From: Scytonema sp. UIC 10036
GTDB taxonomy: Bacteria > Cyanobacteriota > Cyanobacteriia > Cyanobacteriales > Nostocaceae
Reading direction: 5' to 3'
DNA: 64,000 nucleotides
Assembly: GCF_009725235.1 (NCBI RefSeq)
Contig: NZ_WJFC01000007.1
Coordinates: forward strand, 80,588 to 144,587
Shown: one piece after another, positions 46,179 through 56,544 of the stretch
Layout: each line of letters starts with the position of its first letter
Numbering within the stretch: the first letter of the stretch is position 1
Made by a program: the position numbers and the translations under genes
Notes under the pieces: model-generated
Told to the model about the DNA's origin: nothing
The model's database searches: none
Seen by the model: only the letters and a program-made list of their open reading frames with translations

Positions 46179-48320
46179 ATGAAATATAATATACTTCTAT
46201 TTATACGCAATTTTTCGCAGTATCCCTGGATGTGTATCGCTGTTTCTTTCTGGCTGATACTGCCAGAACTTGCAGTCGGTCAGTTACCATCTTCACCATC
46301 TTCTTTGCAGGTAATTGTCAACAGTCATGAGGATGGTGCGATACAACCAGATGATAAGCTGACCTTGCGCGAGGCAATTGAATTAGTCAATGGCAATCTT
46401 CAGGTACAGCAACTCAGTCAATCTGAAAAAGCGCAGGTACAACCTAGCCAGGGAAATGCACGTATTGAATTTAACTTGCCAGAAAGTGAAACGACGATTA
46501 AGTTACAGCAGGAATTACCACCTTTAGCAACACCAGGGTTAGTCGTGGATGGTACGACACAATCAGGTTACAATGCCTCTCGTTCGGCTACTGCGGAAAT
46601 TGCCATTCCTATAGCAATAGTAGCGATCGCACCTGCTAGTGACAAAAATATACTTCGAGGTCTGACGGTTGTTGCTGATGGTGTTCAAATTCGCGGTTTA
46701 AGTATTTACGGTTTCCGTTCGTCTGCACAAGGGGCTACTCTAACAACACCCCCTGCTGACATTTTTATTTCCCATCGCTTACCACCTCCCAATACCAAAC
46801 AGCAACAACCACCTAACAGTCATTTTCCCTTTGGTGGAAAAGATGTTCCGCCCAAAGGTGTGGTTATTGAGAATAACTGGTTGGGTATAACTCCGGATGA
46901 GAAAATGCCAGAGAAAACATCGTCTTTTGGAGTATACGTTTTTAACAGCACGGGAACCACAATTCGTCGTAACCGTATTTCTTTTCATGAAGGAAGCGGA
47001 ATTATTACTTCGGTTCGCGCTGAAAATACTGCCATGCTAGAAAACATTATCATTGGTAATGGTATTGCTGGAATGCCTGATGCAGTTAGGTTAGAGGGCG
47101 TGATTGCTAATTCCCAACTCCAAGGAAATTTGATTTGCGGAAATGATGGGGCTGGTGTTTATTTATTCAAACCAACAGGTCAGGTAAAAATTCGAGATAA
47201 CCGCATCATTTTTAATGGTAAGCGTTTGCGCCGTGCTGCAGTGTACTTGATGGGGAACGCACATCAAGTGATGGATAATGAAATTCGCAACCAAACCGGA
47301 CCTGGAGTGGCGGTGACTCCATTTTTTCCCAGTCGGGGAAGTGGTTTTGGTTCTGCGATGGCTAACGTCATTCAAAATAACAGGTTTGGAGAGTTAGAAG
47401 GTTTAAGTATTGACCTCAACACTCAGCAACAACTAGATGTCAGCGATTTTCAACGAGGGGATGGTCCCAACCCCAAACGCAATAGCCCTAACCGCCGTCA
47501 GGAAACAGCAAATGGGGCTGTAAATGCACCGGAGTTTGCTAGTTCTGAGTTGTTGATAGTCAATGGTAAGGTATTAATTGATGGTAAGGCAGACCCCGGT
47601 TCTCAGGTACAAATTTATCGAGTTTTGGGGACAGAAAATAAGTATGGACCCTTGAGCGAACCGCTAGCAATATTTACTGTAGATGAACAAGGAAAGTTTA
47701 GTGGGAGTTTAACAGGTTTACAAGCAGGGGATAGAATCAGTGCGAGCGCAACCCATCCCCAATACGGTACTTCTGAACCAGCCTTCAATGCCAAAGTAGG
47801 GGGAGTAGGAGGAGCAAGCAGAGACAAAACTATTCAAATTCCCATTCAAATTCCCCAATGTGTTAGCAAACCACCAGAACCCACACCAGAACCCATACCC
47901 GTACCCGAACCAGTTCGTATTAAAGTTCCGCGCATCATTCACTTTGCTTTAGACAAAGACTTTATCAGCCAAGAGAGTGCGGCGGTACTCAATCAAGTTG
48001 TAAAGCTTTTGCAGGAGTATCCTTTCATCATCATAGAAATTGAAGGTCACACTGACATCCGTGCTAGTGATGAATATAACCTGGATTTAGGCAAGCGACG
48101 AGCCATGTCAGCGAGAAATTATTTACTAAAAAAAGGAATTGCACCAGAAAGAATGACGATTCGTTCTTTTGGAGAAAAACAGCGCCGGACTGCAGGTAAT
48201 AGCCGTATTGATACTGCACGAGATAGACGTGTAGAAATTATTTTCCAAGACACAAGGGGTTTGGAAATCATTCTTGAAGAGCAAGAAAACGATTTACAAA
48301 TAGAATCTCGCACTAACTGA
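46179..48320 (+). CDS. Exported beta-helix protein with C-terminal OmpA domain
   Basis: The ATG at 46179 is chosen over the GTG at 46164 because AGAAGGA lies just upstream and the previous stop is 1 bp away. It encodes 713 residues. The signal peptide ends near LAVGQ. A CSLREA-like segment (DDKLTLREAIELVNG) follows, then a right-handed parallel beta-helix region (~150-440, repeated NNW/NRI/NII turns). Next is an Ig-like beta domain (~490-560), a Pro-Glu linker (EPTPEPIPVPEPV) and a C-terminal OmpA domain (IEIEGHTDIRASDEYNLDLG). The OmpA domain should bind peptidoglycan and anchor the protein in the cell wall. Confidence 0.88.
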   Translation: MKYNILLFIRNFSQYPWMCIAVSFWLILPELAVGQLPSSPSSLQVIVNSHEDGAIQPDDKLTLREAIELVNGNLQVQQLSQSEKAQVQPSQGNARIEFNLPESETTIKLQQELPPLATPGLVVDGTTQSGYNASRSATAEIAIPIAIVAIAPASDKNILRGLTVVADGVQIRGLSIYGFRSSAQGATLTTPPADIFISHRLPPPNTKQQQPPNSHFPFGGKDVPPKGVVIENNWLGITPDEKMPEKTSSFGVYVFNSTGTTIRRNRISFHEGSGIITSVRAENTAMLENIIIGNGIAGMPDAVRLEGVIANSQLQGNLICGNDGAGVYLFKPTGQVKIRDNRIIFNGKRLRRAAVYLMGNAHQVMDNEIRNQTGPGVAVTPFFPSRGSGFGSAMANVIQNNRFGELEGLSIDLNTQQQLDVSDFQRGDGPNPKRNSPNRRQETANGAVNAPEFASSELLIVNGKVLIDGKADPGSQVQIYRVLGTENKYGPLSEPLAIFTVDEQGKFSGSLTGLQAGDRISASATHPQYGTSEPAFNAKVGGVGGASRDKTIQIPIQIPQCVSKPPEPTPEPIPVPEPVRIKVPRIIHFALDKDFISQESAAVLNQVVKLLQEYPFIIIEIEGHTDIRASDEYNLDLGKRRAMSARNYLLKKGIAPERMTIRSFGEKQRRTAGNSRIDTARDRRVEIIFQDTRGLEIILEEQENDLQIESRTN

Positions 48321-48418
48321 GTACAGGAGGCGGAGCCTCCGAATCAGGCATTCCCAGGCGGAGCCTGGGAACGAGGTGTTAGCCATTAGCCATTAGCCAT
48401 TAGCCATTAGCAATTAAC
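48321..48418. repeat. Dispersed palindrome plus TTAGCCA heptamer array
   Basis: TACAGGAGGCGGAGCCTCCG ... GGCATTCCCAGGCGGAGCCT ... GGGAACGAG (48322-48375) is a partial copy of the repeats at 27.9 and 32.4 kb. It is followed by five TTAGCCA heptamers (48379-48412) that end 6 bp before the next start codon. Confidence 0.85.
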
Positions 48419-51157
48419 ATGAAAAAAATATCCAAGCACAATTCGCTGCAACTGATTCGTAGTCTTATTCTAATACTTACCACCTTGAGTTATCAAAGCC
48501 TGCTGTTGTTCGTTGAAACTAACGTTTCCCAAGTCACAGCTCAGATAACACCCCAATTGTGTGCTACACCGGGCAAAGATGGGCCAAGTAGTATAGGCGG
48601 AATCATTAATACTTACTACGCTGGTGCTCCAAACACAACAGTAAGCGCAGGTGCAACCTCCATTCCTGTAGGTGCAATTAATCCCGACGGTACTACCACC
48701 CCAATTACGGCAGGTGACTTATTGCTCGTTATTCAAATGCAAGGAGCGGATATCGATTCTAGTAATACTGACAGTTATGGTGATGGAGCCGCAGGTGGTG
48801 GGAATAATAGCAATACTTCTCTTGCCCCCGCAACCACAGGAGCTAGTGGAAACCTCAACAACGCCAATTTTATTGTAGGTAATTATGAATACGTTGTAGC
48901 TACGGGGTCTGTGTCAGGTGGTTCAGTGCCGATCCAAGGGACAGGTGCAGGGGGAGGGCTGATTCATTCTTATGCCAATACCCCTTTTGGTTCTCAAGGT
49001 CAAAGAACATATCAAGTTATTCGCGTCCCGCAATATTCCAGCGCTACAATGAATTCTAGTCTGACCGCTGCTCCTTGGAATGGTGCTAGTGGAGGAATTT
49101 TAGTTTATGATGTTGCAGGTAATCTTAACCTCAACAGTGCGACTGTAGACGTGAGTGGCAAAGGCTTTCGCGGCGGTGCTGGGCGTCGGCTAACTGGCGA
49201 TACTGGTAATTCTACAGACTACGTGACTTTATCAACTAACAATGCCAATGGTTCCAAAGGAGAGGGTACTGCTGGAACACCGCGATTTGTACTTAACGCC
49301 GCTACAAACTCATTCATCGATAATGTTACCGAAGGTTATCCGGGAGGTAGTTACGGTCGTGGCGCACCTGGTAACGCTGGCGGTGGAAGCACAGATGGTT
49401 TCCCATCTACCAACGAACGCAACTCCGGTGGTGGTGGTGGTAGTAATGGCGGTAGCGGAGGTATGGGAGGTCGTTCTTGGACGTCTGGATTATTTGTGGG
49501 TGGTTTTGGCGGATCTGTCTTTCCTGCTACAAGCAGCCGTGTTGTCTTAGGTGGGGGCGGCGGTGCAGGAACAACAAATCAAGCCACTACTGCGTCTATT
49601 GGTGTTCCCAGTACCGGCATTGCTAGTAGTGGGGCAAATGGTGGTGGAACGGTATTAATTCGCACAGGCAGTGTTAGCGGCAGTGGTGTTATCAATGCCA
49701 ATGGAGCCACTGCTTTCGATGTCCGGCAGGATGGTACTGGTGGGGGTGGTGCTGGTGGTAGTGTGGTGGTTAGCGCCACTAGTAATAACCTTTCTGGTCT
49801 GACCGTAAATGCCAGAGGTGGTAACGGTGGCAACGTCAAATTCAGCAGTCTCACCCAACCTTTTCAGGGAGCTCACGGTCCTGGTGGCGGTGGCGGTGGT
49901 GGTGCCGTATATACTAGCCCCGGTGCAATTGTCAACGTTACAGGCGGACAAAGTGGAATAGCAAGCGATCCAGCTAACCCATTAGACCCTGGCTTTGGTG
50001 CTACCGCAGGTACAGGAGGTATAAATCAACCTCCCAGCAGTATTTCTGGTGTCAGTCCCGGTGCTGAGTGTGTTCCTTTATTAACTATAACTAAAACTAC
50101 CAGTACACCCGGTCTAATTGTCAAACCTGGTAAGGCAATTTATACGATCGCTGTTGCGAATGCTGCCAATCGAGGGACAGCCACTCAAGTGGATATGTCC
50201 GATCCGTTACCCAGTGGTTTTAGCTTTGATGGCTCAACCACTCCCACTATAACTTTAAATGGAGGGGCAACACGCACCAGTACAACCAACCCCACCTCTG
50301 GCGCAACCAATCTTGACTTTGGTCAGTTTAACATTCCCGGTGGAGGTAGCGTGCAAATAACCTTCTCTGTTGATATTGCTGAGACTGTACCTGATGGGGT
50401 TTATAACAACGGTGCTACTGCTACTTATTTAGACCCCACCCGCACTACCGCAAATGGAACAACAAGTACAAGTTATGACCCAGCAACACCAGGAGAAGAC
50501 GTGACTGTTAGTTCGCCAGTTCTACCTACGCCAACTCCTACACCAACTCCTACACCAACTCCTACACCAACTCCTACACCAACTCCTACACCAACTCCTA
50601 CGCCAACTCCTACGCCAACTCCACCTCCAATCTTCCGCTTGCGAGGAGTCAAACGAATTACAAACGTAGTGAGAAACGGTGTTTCTCTCAATGGTATAAA
50701 CTTTAATAATTTTATCGACGATCCCAATGATTCCAATGATAATGCTCCTGGTTGGTCTCAACTTATACCACGAGGATTTCTCAGTCTTAGTTCTCAAGTA
50801 CCATTACGGAGTGGCGATGAAGTAGAATATACAATTTACTTTCTGGTTGATGGCAACCAACCAATAACAAACGCTAGATTATGTGACCCCATCCCCAAAG
50901 GAACAACATTTGTTACCAACAGTTTTGGTTCAACTAACGGTCTTTTGGTAAATAGAGCTAACACAATTACATCTAAAACAAATTCTGTAGATAGCGATGA
51001 GGGTAGCTTTTTCTCACCCTTAGCCCCTTTAAGTCAGAGCCATGTTTGCCCCAATCAAACCAATCCTACAGGTGCCATCATAGTTAATTTTGGAACTCTT
51101 AATTATACTTCTGGGAGTAATTTTGGCTTTGTTCGTTTCCGCGTTAGGGTCGATTGA
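48419..51157 (+). CDS. Gly-rich exported protein with DUF11 domain and PT-repeat stalk
   Basis: A 912-residue protein with an N-terminal hydrophobic export signal (LIRSLILILTTLSYQSLLLF). Residues ~45-550 form a Gly/Ser/Asn-rich beta-region with polyglycine clusters (GGGGGSNGGSGGMGGRSW). A DUF11 domain lies at ~560-690 (GLIVKPGKAIYTIAVANAAN). A (PT)n stalk occupies ~703-740 and a C-terminal beta domain ~745-912. No Shine-Dalgarno precedes the ATG, since the TTAGCCA array reaches it. It is the last gene of the four-gene surface operon. An extracellular structural or adhesive function is inferred. Confidence 0.85.
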   Translation: MKKISKHNSLQLIRSLILILTTLSYQSLLLFVETNVSQVTAQITPQLCATPGKDGPSSIGGIINTYYAGAPNTTVSAGATSIPVGAINPDGTTTPITAGDLLLVIQMQGADIDSSNTDSYGDGAAGGGNNSNTSLAPATTGASGNLNNANFIVGNYEYVVATGSVSGGSVPIQGTGAGGGLIHSYANTPFGSQGQRTYQVIRVPQYSSATMNSSLTAAPWNGASGGILVYDVAGNLNLNSATVDVSGKGFRGGAGRRLTGDTGNSTDYVTLSTNNANGSKGEGTAGTPRFVLNAATNSFIDNVTEGYPGGSYGRGAPGNAGGGSTDGFPSTNERNSGGGGGSNGGSGGMGGRSWTSGLFVGGFGGSVFPATSSRVVLGGGGGAGTTNQATTASIGVPSTGIASSGANGGGTVLIRTGSVSGSGVINANGATAFDVRQDGTGGGGAGGSVVVSATSNNLSGLTVNARGGNGGNVKFSSLTQPFQGAHGPGGGGGGGAVYTSPGAIVNVTGGQSGIASDPANPLDPGFGATAGTGGINQPPSSISGVSPGAECVPLLTITKTTSTPGLIVKPGKAIYTIAVANAANRGTATQVDMSDPLPSGFSFDGSTTPTITLNGGATRTSTTNPTSGATNLDFGQFNIPGGGSVQITFSVDIAETVPDGVYNNGATATYLDPTRTTANGTTSTSYDPATPGEDVTVSSPVLPTPTPTPTPTPTPTPTPTPTPTPTPTPTPTPTPPPIFRLRGVKRITNVVRNGVSLNGINFNNFIDDPNDSNDNAPGWSQLIPRGFLSLSSQVPLRSGDEVEYTIYFLVDGNQPITNARLCDPIPKGTTFVTNSFGSTNGLLVNRANTITSKTNSVDSDEGSFFSPLAPLSQSHVCPNQTNPTGAIIVNFGTLNYTSGSNFGFVRFRVRVD
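50531..50614. repeat. 12-bp tandem repeat coding PTPT
   Basis: Seven units of CCAACTCCTACA/G in frame encode a Pro-Thr stalk. Length changes would keep the frame and vary stalk length. Confidence 0.9.
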
Positions 51158-51424
51158 CCGCAAGAAAGGCAGAGGATAAAAGAGAATGTAGTATTTTTTT
51201 AGACAATTTTATCTCCTCTATGCGGGAGCATCCCAATTTGGAAAAAACACGCTTGCGATGTTCGTAATCGCGGCTACGCATATCTAAAATTAGTCCTTGC
51301 CTTGCGGACTTCGTTTGTATAGCCCCACACTTCTAGTGTGAGGGCGTTTTGGCGAAATTAGGATGCTCATAATAAACATCGATTCGCACATTCATCCCTT
51401 TATTATGCAACGCTAGAAAGATGA

Positions 51425-54298
51425 CTACGCCATTTGTCGAGCCATCAGTTGTGCAAACAGTCCTTCTTGAGAAACTAACTCATCAAAACCACCTTGTTGT
51501 ATCACTCGACCTGATTGGAGTACGTATATACGATGAGCATTGCGGATAGTACTGAGACGGTGAGCAATAACTAGCCTTGTGACTTGTAATTTGTTTAAAC
51601 TTTCACTCACAATTGCTTGAGTTCTGTTATCTAAAGCACTTGTTGCTTCGTCAAATAGTAAAATCCGGGGTTTCAACACCAATGCACGTGCAATCAGAAG
51701 CCGTTGACGCTGTCCTCCAGAGAGGTTACCGCCTCCTTCACTCACCACGGTATGCATTTGCATGGGCATAGCTTTGATATCTTCAGCTAAGCCAGACATC
51801 CGGACTGCTTCCCAGGCTTCATCTAACGTGATATTCGCACCGCCAGCAATGTTGTCAAAAATCGAAGCTGACTGTAGCCGACCGTTCTGTAAGACCACGC
51901 CTAACTGTCGGCGCACTGCATCAACGTCTAAGCCTGAAAGGTCTTGACCATCATAGTATATAGCACCATCTTCAGGTGTCTCAAAACCAAGCAGTAATCG
52001 AAATAGAGTTGATTTGCCACTCCCAGACCCTCCGACAAGTGCAATAAACTCTCCAGGTTCTGCATGAATGTTGACATTGTCTAAAGTGAGGAGCCCATCT
52101 TTGCGGTAACGAAAGGTAACGCAATCTACTACAATTCTACCACTGAGCTTTCCCGGATCGGCTTTGCTTAAATCTACTTCTGGTATAGTTTCTAAGATGG
52201 GTTGAGCACGTTGCCATTGGGGAAGAACTTGCAAAGCATCTGTAATAATATTACTGACATTTGTGACACCTCTAATAAAAGTCCCAAAGGCTGTGTTGAA
52301 AGCAAGAAAAGTTCCAATCGATAAGACAACAGTTTTAGAAGTGAGCGACTCCTCAAGCAAGCGAATTGTCAACCAGAAGATGACAGCAGAGGTTAGTGTC
52401 GGCATCACTGTGTTGAAAACTGCTACTATATCGTCGATAAATTGAGTACTGAGATCGAGCTTAACTTGCTTGCTATAGTTTTTGCTCCAAACAGCAAAGG
52501 CACGCATTTCTGCCCCTGCAACACGCAATTTAGAAATGCCATTGACAATCTGGACTGTTTGCCCAAATATATTTCCTTGCATTTCTAACAGCGGACGGAC
52601 TTTGCGGACAAGGATAATTCCTGAGATTGCTGTAACGGCAAGTGTTAATATAGCAACAATTAAGGCAACAATCGCTAATTTCCAACTATAGAAAAACAAC
52701 AGTGCCAAGTTTAGCAATGCAAATATACCGCCAATCAAATTTATTAAAGTTGTACCGCTGAGTTGGCGACGAATTGTAGTAATGGAGGAAACGCGGGATT
52801 GCAGGTCTCCTGTTGTATACTGACGAAAGAAAGATATAGGTAAATTTAGCAGCCTGTCCCAAACGGCTGCTTGGGTAGAAGAGTCGGATACTGTCTCCAT
52901 ACGCAAAAGAGCTAATCCTTGAGTTAGGCGAAAGACTGTTGTTGCTAAAGCAACAATTAGCAGTCCTACCCCAACTTGCAGCAACAATCCTTTATCGCTG
53001 TCGGGAATGGCATTATCTATTAAGATGACAGTGGCTTGAGGTGTGAGCATCCCCAAGAGAGTCGTTAGGATTGCAATCGCAACAATCAGCAAGATGTTTT
53101 TTACTTGTCCTTTCAGTGCAAACCTAAAGACATCAAAACCTTTGAGAACTTTATCGGGTAAAGACCGATAAAACATACACGCAACAGGAGACAGCGTTAG
53201 CGCAATTTGTTCGTTGACAGGAGTGCGGGTTTGCTCAATCGGGTCAAAAACTTCATAACGAGTGCTGGAAAGAGGTAAAAGTGCTACCGGGCGATTGTTG
53301 TTTTCTAAGTATGCGACTAAGGGACCGCAGTTTCTTTGCCACCAGTTATCTCGCAAGAGCACTCGTCGCATCCGCAGGCGTGAAGAGCGTACAATAGCTT
53401 CCAAAGGGTCTTTAAAGCGTTTGAGGTCTTCAGAGCGAGCAGGGGGACGAATTTTTACACCCAAAGCTTTACCAACAGCACCAGCGACCACGAGTAAGGG
53501 TGCTCCTTCAAGAAACAAAGTGGCTTCGTAAGAACCTAAAGCTGATGCTAAATCCCCTAAGGCTTCTGCTGTAACACGATAGTTAGAGTTAGCTTGTTCT
53601 TGCAACCTCTGAAATTCTTCTTGAATTTCTTGTTGCTGGTGAAGAGCAATGCAGCTTAGGAACTGGGTATGAAGTTGAGATAACCCACTTAAAAGAATCT
53701 CTGGGTTTTGAATTGTAGATGTTATTTGAGTGCTTAACTGAACTGCACCTGAAGCTTGCAACCACATGATATCAGTTATAGGGAAGACTTCCGATGTGGC
53801 ATCAAAAGTCAGTTCCTCAAACCCCATCCATCGAACACGACCTTGATGAATTTTTACCCAACAAATAGCACCTGCTTCCGGTTGAAATGTTTGATTGTTG
53901 TTGAGAGAATAACGTGCTGGTTGTCTTTGAGCCTTTACCTGAATCATTGGTTGAGTAAACAAAGTCAAGACAGAACTGAATTCTTGCAACCAATTCTCAA
54001 TTAAGGTGAATGCTTGTGACTCTCCAAGTGCGATCGCTTCTTGAAAGTATGCTTGCTCAACCTGCAACAGTTGTACTTCCCCCATTGGCACTGCTAGAAT
54101 TTGGTGGTGTTCGTTGGCAGTTCCAAACAGAGCATCTCCCGAACATTGACTAAACAAATAACGGCGATGTCCTTTAATTGCACCATTATCAATAGTGACA
54201 GCAAACAATGCTACAGTACCAGATTGAACAATCCAAACAATATTAGGATTGTTCAGCAATATTGGTTCATTGCCTTTAACGTGATATATTTCTTTCAT
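51425..54298 (-). CDS. NHLM-type peptide exporter ABC protein without C39 peptidase (957 aa)
   Basis: Residues ~1-120 form a cyclic-nucleotide-binding-like N-terminal domain (MKEIYHVKGNEPILLNNPNI). A middle region (~180-390) follows, then an ABC membrane domain (~400-690, six helices). The nucleotide-binding domain has Walker A VGGSGSGKST, signature LSGGQRQRL and Walker B ILLFDEATSALD. This layout matches the ATP-binding protein of NHLM bacteriocin export systems (nitrile hydratase-like leader peptides). It is the last gene of the operon, 17 bp after the C39 exporter gene. Known families of this type export leader-bearing peptides together with a peptidase-containing ABC protein and an HlyD adaptor. 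Confidence 0.9.
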   Translation of the reverse strand: MKEIYHVKGNEPILLNNPNIVWIVQSGTVALFAVTIDNGAIKGHRRYLFSQCSGDALFGTANEHHQILAVPMGEVQLLQVEQAYFQEAIALGESQAFTLIENWLQEFSSVLTLFTQPMIQVKAQRQPARYSLNNNQTFQPEAGAICWVKIHQGRVRWMGFEELTFDATSEVFPITDIMWLQASGAVQLSTQITSTIQNPEILLSGLSQLHTQFLSCIALHQQQEIQEEFQRLQEQANSNYRVTAEALGDLASALGSYEATLFLEGAPLLVVAGAVGKALGVKIRPPARSEDLKRFKDPLEAIVRSSRLRMRRVLLRDNWWQRNCGPLVAYLENNNRPVALLPLSSTRYEVFDPIEQTRTPVNEQIALTLSPVACMFYRSLPDKVLKGFDVFRFALKGQVKNILLIVAIAILTTLLGMLTPQATVILIDNAIPDSDKGLLLQVGVGLLIVALATTVFRLTQGLALLRMETVSDSSTQAAVWDRLLNLPISFFRQYTTGDLQSRVSSITTIRRQLSGTTLINLIGGIFALLNLALLFFYSWKLAIVALIVAILTLAVTAISGIILVRKVRPLLEMQGNIFGQTVQIVNGISKLRVAGAEMRAFAVWSKNYSKQVKLDLSTQFIDDIVAVFNTVMPTLTSAVIFWLTIRLLEESLTSKTVVLSIGTFLAFNTAFGTFIRGVTNVSNIITDALQVLPQWQRAQPILETIPEVDLSKADPGKLSGRIVVDCVTFRYRKDGLLTLDNVNIHAEPGEFIALVGGSGSGKSTLFRLLLGFETPEDGAIYYDGQDLSGLDVDAVRRQLGVVLQNGRLQSASIFDNIAGGANITLDEAWEAVRMSGLAEDIKAMPMQMHTVVSEGGGNLSGGQRQRLLIARALVLKPRILLFDEATSALDNRTQAIVSESLNKLQVTRLVIAHRLSTIRNAHRIYVLQSGRVIQQGGFDELVSQEGLFAQLMARQMA

Positions 54299-54315
54299 CC
54301 TTCATCCTTCATCTT

Positions 54316-56544
54316 TTATCCTTCAGTACGTATTAACCGCGAGTAAACACCATTGGTTTGCCATAATTCTTGGTGAGTCCCTCTTTGAACAACTTTGCCA
54401 CGGTCAAGAACGATAATTTCATCACAATCGCGGATAGTACTCAAGCGATGGGCGACAATAATGCAAGTGCATCCCCGTCGCCGCAGGTTGCGATCGATTG
54501 CTTGTTCTGTTTCAGCATCTAAAGCACTTGTGGCTTCATCCATGATGAGAATAGAAGGATTATTGACCAAAGCACGAGCTATTTCCAACCTCTGTCTCTG
54601 ACCTCCACTTAAATTGCCTGCACCTTCCATCAATTCTGCATCGTATCCTCCACTCATGGAAAGGATAACATTGTTGATAGCCGCATCTTGACAAGCTCTT
54701 ACCAAGTTTTTATCGGAAACTGTCGTATCCCACAAAGTCAAATTATCTCTAACCGTACCACCAAACAACAAAATATCTTGCTCTACCATTGCAACGGAGT
54801 TTGTCAGTATTTGGTGGGGGATTTCATTTGTCAGTTTTCCATCAAAAAAGATTTCTCCCTTCCAGGGTTGATAAAGCCCAGCAATTAACTTAGCAATCGT
54901 AGATTTGCCAGAACCGCTTCCTCCAACTAAAGCAACCCGTTGTCCCGGCTTAATTGTAAGACTAAAATTTTCAATCAACGGTGGTTCTAAGTTACTATAA
55001 CCATACGTGATATTTTTTAATTCCACGTAACCTTCGAGGCGAGGAGATGAAACCAATTCAGCCCCACTGTCTTTTCTCTGCTGCAGTTGTGGATCGACGG
55101 GGTTTTGTAACACATCATCAATACGAATCAAATTCCCTTCTAGTGTTTGAAGGGTACTGCCAAAGTTAACCAAGTTATTAACAGGTGTTAAAAAGTTCTG
55201 CATCATACCTTGAAAAGCGATGAGCATACCAATACTGAGGTGTCCGTTAATAACTCGCCAACCACCAATAACCAGTAAGCCTGTGGAAGATAAGGATGAA
55301 AGCAGAGTTGGTAATACAGAAAAGACTTGGTTTGTAACTCCTAATTCCTGTTGAGAATTTATCGCTTTAGTGTAGTATCCCGACCACCGGGCGAAGAAAT
55401 CTGATTCCAAACCAGATGCTTTTAGCGTTTCTATACTTTGAAGAGCAGCTATAGATGCTCCAGACGCTTTGCCATATTCTTGTATTAACTGCTGATTGGC
55501 GTCAACGCGCTGACGAGAAACGAGCTGTAAAGTGAAAACGTTCACAGCCGCAAAACCAAGCATCAGTAAAGTCAGAACTGAGTCATACTGGAACATGACA
55601 GCAGCATAAAAAAGTATCATAACCGTGTCGATAACCGTGGTTGCTAATTGCCCGGAAAGCACTTCTGCCACTTCGTCATTAAGACCGGTACGGTTGCTAA
55701 TTTCCCCGGCAAAACGTTGAGCATAAAAACTTACAGGCAATCGCAGGATGTGCCACAAAAAGCGACTGGACATCCCTACAGAAAGTTTAACTTTGAGTCG
55801 GCGTAAATACTTTAATCTTAAAAGTGTCAGTATCCCCTGTAATATAGCTGTCACTATCATCCCCAAAAGTAGAGGTCGCAGCCAGTGCAGCCTTCCCTGA
55901 ATTAAAATTTCATCAACAAAAACTTGACTAAAGACGGGGACTATCATACCCACTAAGGTCAATAAAAATCCCGCCAATACACAATAAGCTAACGCGCCAA
56001 CAGCACCTGCAAGACGCACCGATAATAAAGAAAGTATGCCCGGTTTGGAACCTCCTTTGGTGAACTCATCACCCGGTTCCATGAGTAACACCACACCAGT
56101 GTATGCTTCATCAAATTCTTTTTGGGATACAGTTCGCGGACCACTTGCAGGATCGTTTAAATAAACTCTATTGGTATCAAATCCCTCTACAACCAAGAAA
56201 TGGTTAAAATTCCAAAATACAATGAAAGGAGGGGTCAGATTTTTCAGGGCTTGTAGTTCTTTTTTAAAGCCTTTTGCCTGAAGCCCATATTTTCTGGCTG
56301 CTTTTAGCACATTAGAGGCTTTACTACCATCACGTGAAACGCCACATTCGCGTCGCAATTCTGGTAGGGGAACAACTCGACGATAGTAACTTAAAATAAT
56401 TCCTAGAGCAGCAGCACCACACTCTACTGCTTCCATTTGCAAAAGAGTGGGGGTTTTAACCCTTTTGCTGGCTCCTTTTAGGAGCTTTTGCAGGTGCTGC
56501 AAAGGGTGAATAGGTACTGCTGATGAAGGACTAGTAGATACCAC
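54316..56544 (-). CDS. Peptidase-containing ABC exporter (C39, NHLM type)
   Basis: A 742-residue protein. The C39 cysteine peptidase domain (~28-160) has Cys42 in MEAVECGAAAL, His115 in NHFLVVEG and Asp131 in NDPASGP, so the catalytic triad is intact. The transmembrane ABC domain lies at ~175-450. The ATPase domain has VGGSGSGKST, LSGGQRQRL and DEATSALD. It should cleave double-glycine-type leaders and export the mature peptide. Its start overlaps the end of the HlyD gene by 14 bp, so translation is coupled. Confidence 0.94.
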   Translation of the reverse strand: MVSTSPSSAVPIHPLQHLQKLLKGASKRVKTPTLLQMEAVECGAAALGIILSYYRRVVPLPELRRECGVSRDGSKASNVLKAARKYGLQAKGFKKELQALKNLTPPFIVFWNFNHFLVVEGFDTNRVYLNDPASGPRTVSQKEFDEAYTGVVLLMEPGDEFTKGGSKPGILSLLSVRLAGAVGALAYCVLAGFLLTLVGMIVPVFSQVFVDEILIQGRLHWLRPLLLGMIVTAILQGILTLLRLKYLRRLKVKLSVGMSSRFLWHILRLPVSFYAQRFAGEISNRTGLNDEVAEVLSGQLATTVIDTVMILFYAAVMFQYDSVLTLLMLGFAAVNVFTLQLVSRQRVDANQQLIQEYGKASGASIAALQSIETLKASGLESDFFARWSGYYTKAINSQQELGVTNQVFSVLPTLLSSLSSTGLLVIGGWRVINGHLSIGMLIAFQGMMQNFLTPVNNLVNFGSTLQTLEGNLIRIDDVLQNPVDPQLQQRKDSGAELVSSPRLEGYVELKNITYGYSNLEPPLIENFSLTIKPGQRVALVGGSGSGKSTIAKLIAGLYQPWKGEIFFDGKLTNEIPHQILTNSVAMVEQDILLFGGTVRDNLTLWDTTVSDKNLVRACQDAAINNVILSMSGGYDAELMEGAGNLSGGQRQRLEIARALVNNPSILIMDEATSALDAETEQAIDRNLRRRGCTCIIVAHRLSTIRDCDEIIVLDRGKVVQRGTHQELWQTNGVYSRLIRTEG

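Noticed and set aside
50473..50797. Minus-strand frame of repeated Val-Gly or Trp-Arg-Ser residues
   Set aside because: It is the antisense reading of the PT-repeat tract in the surface protein gene and has no start context.
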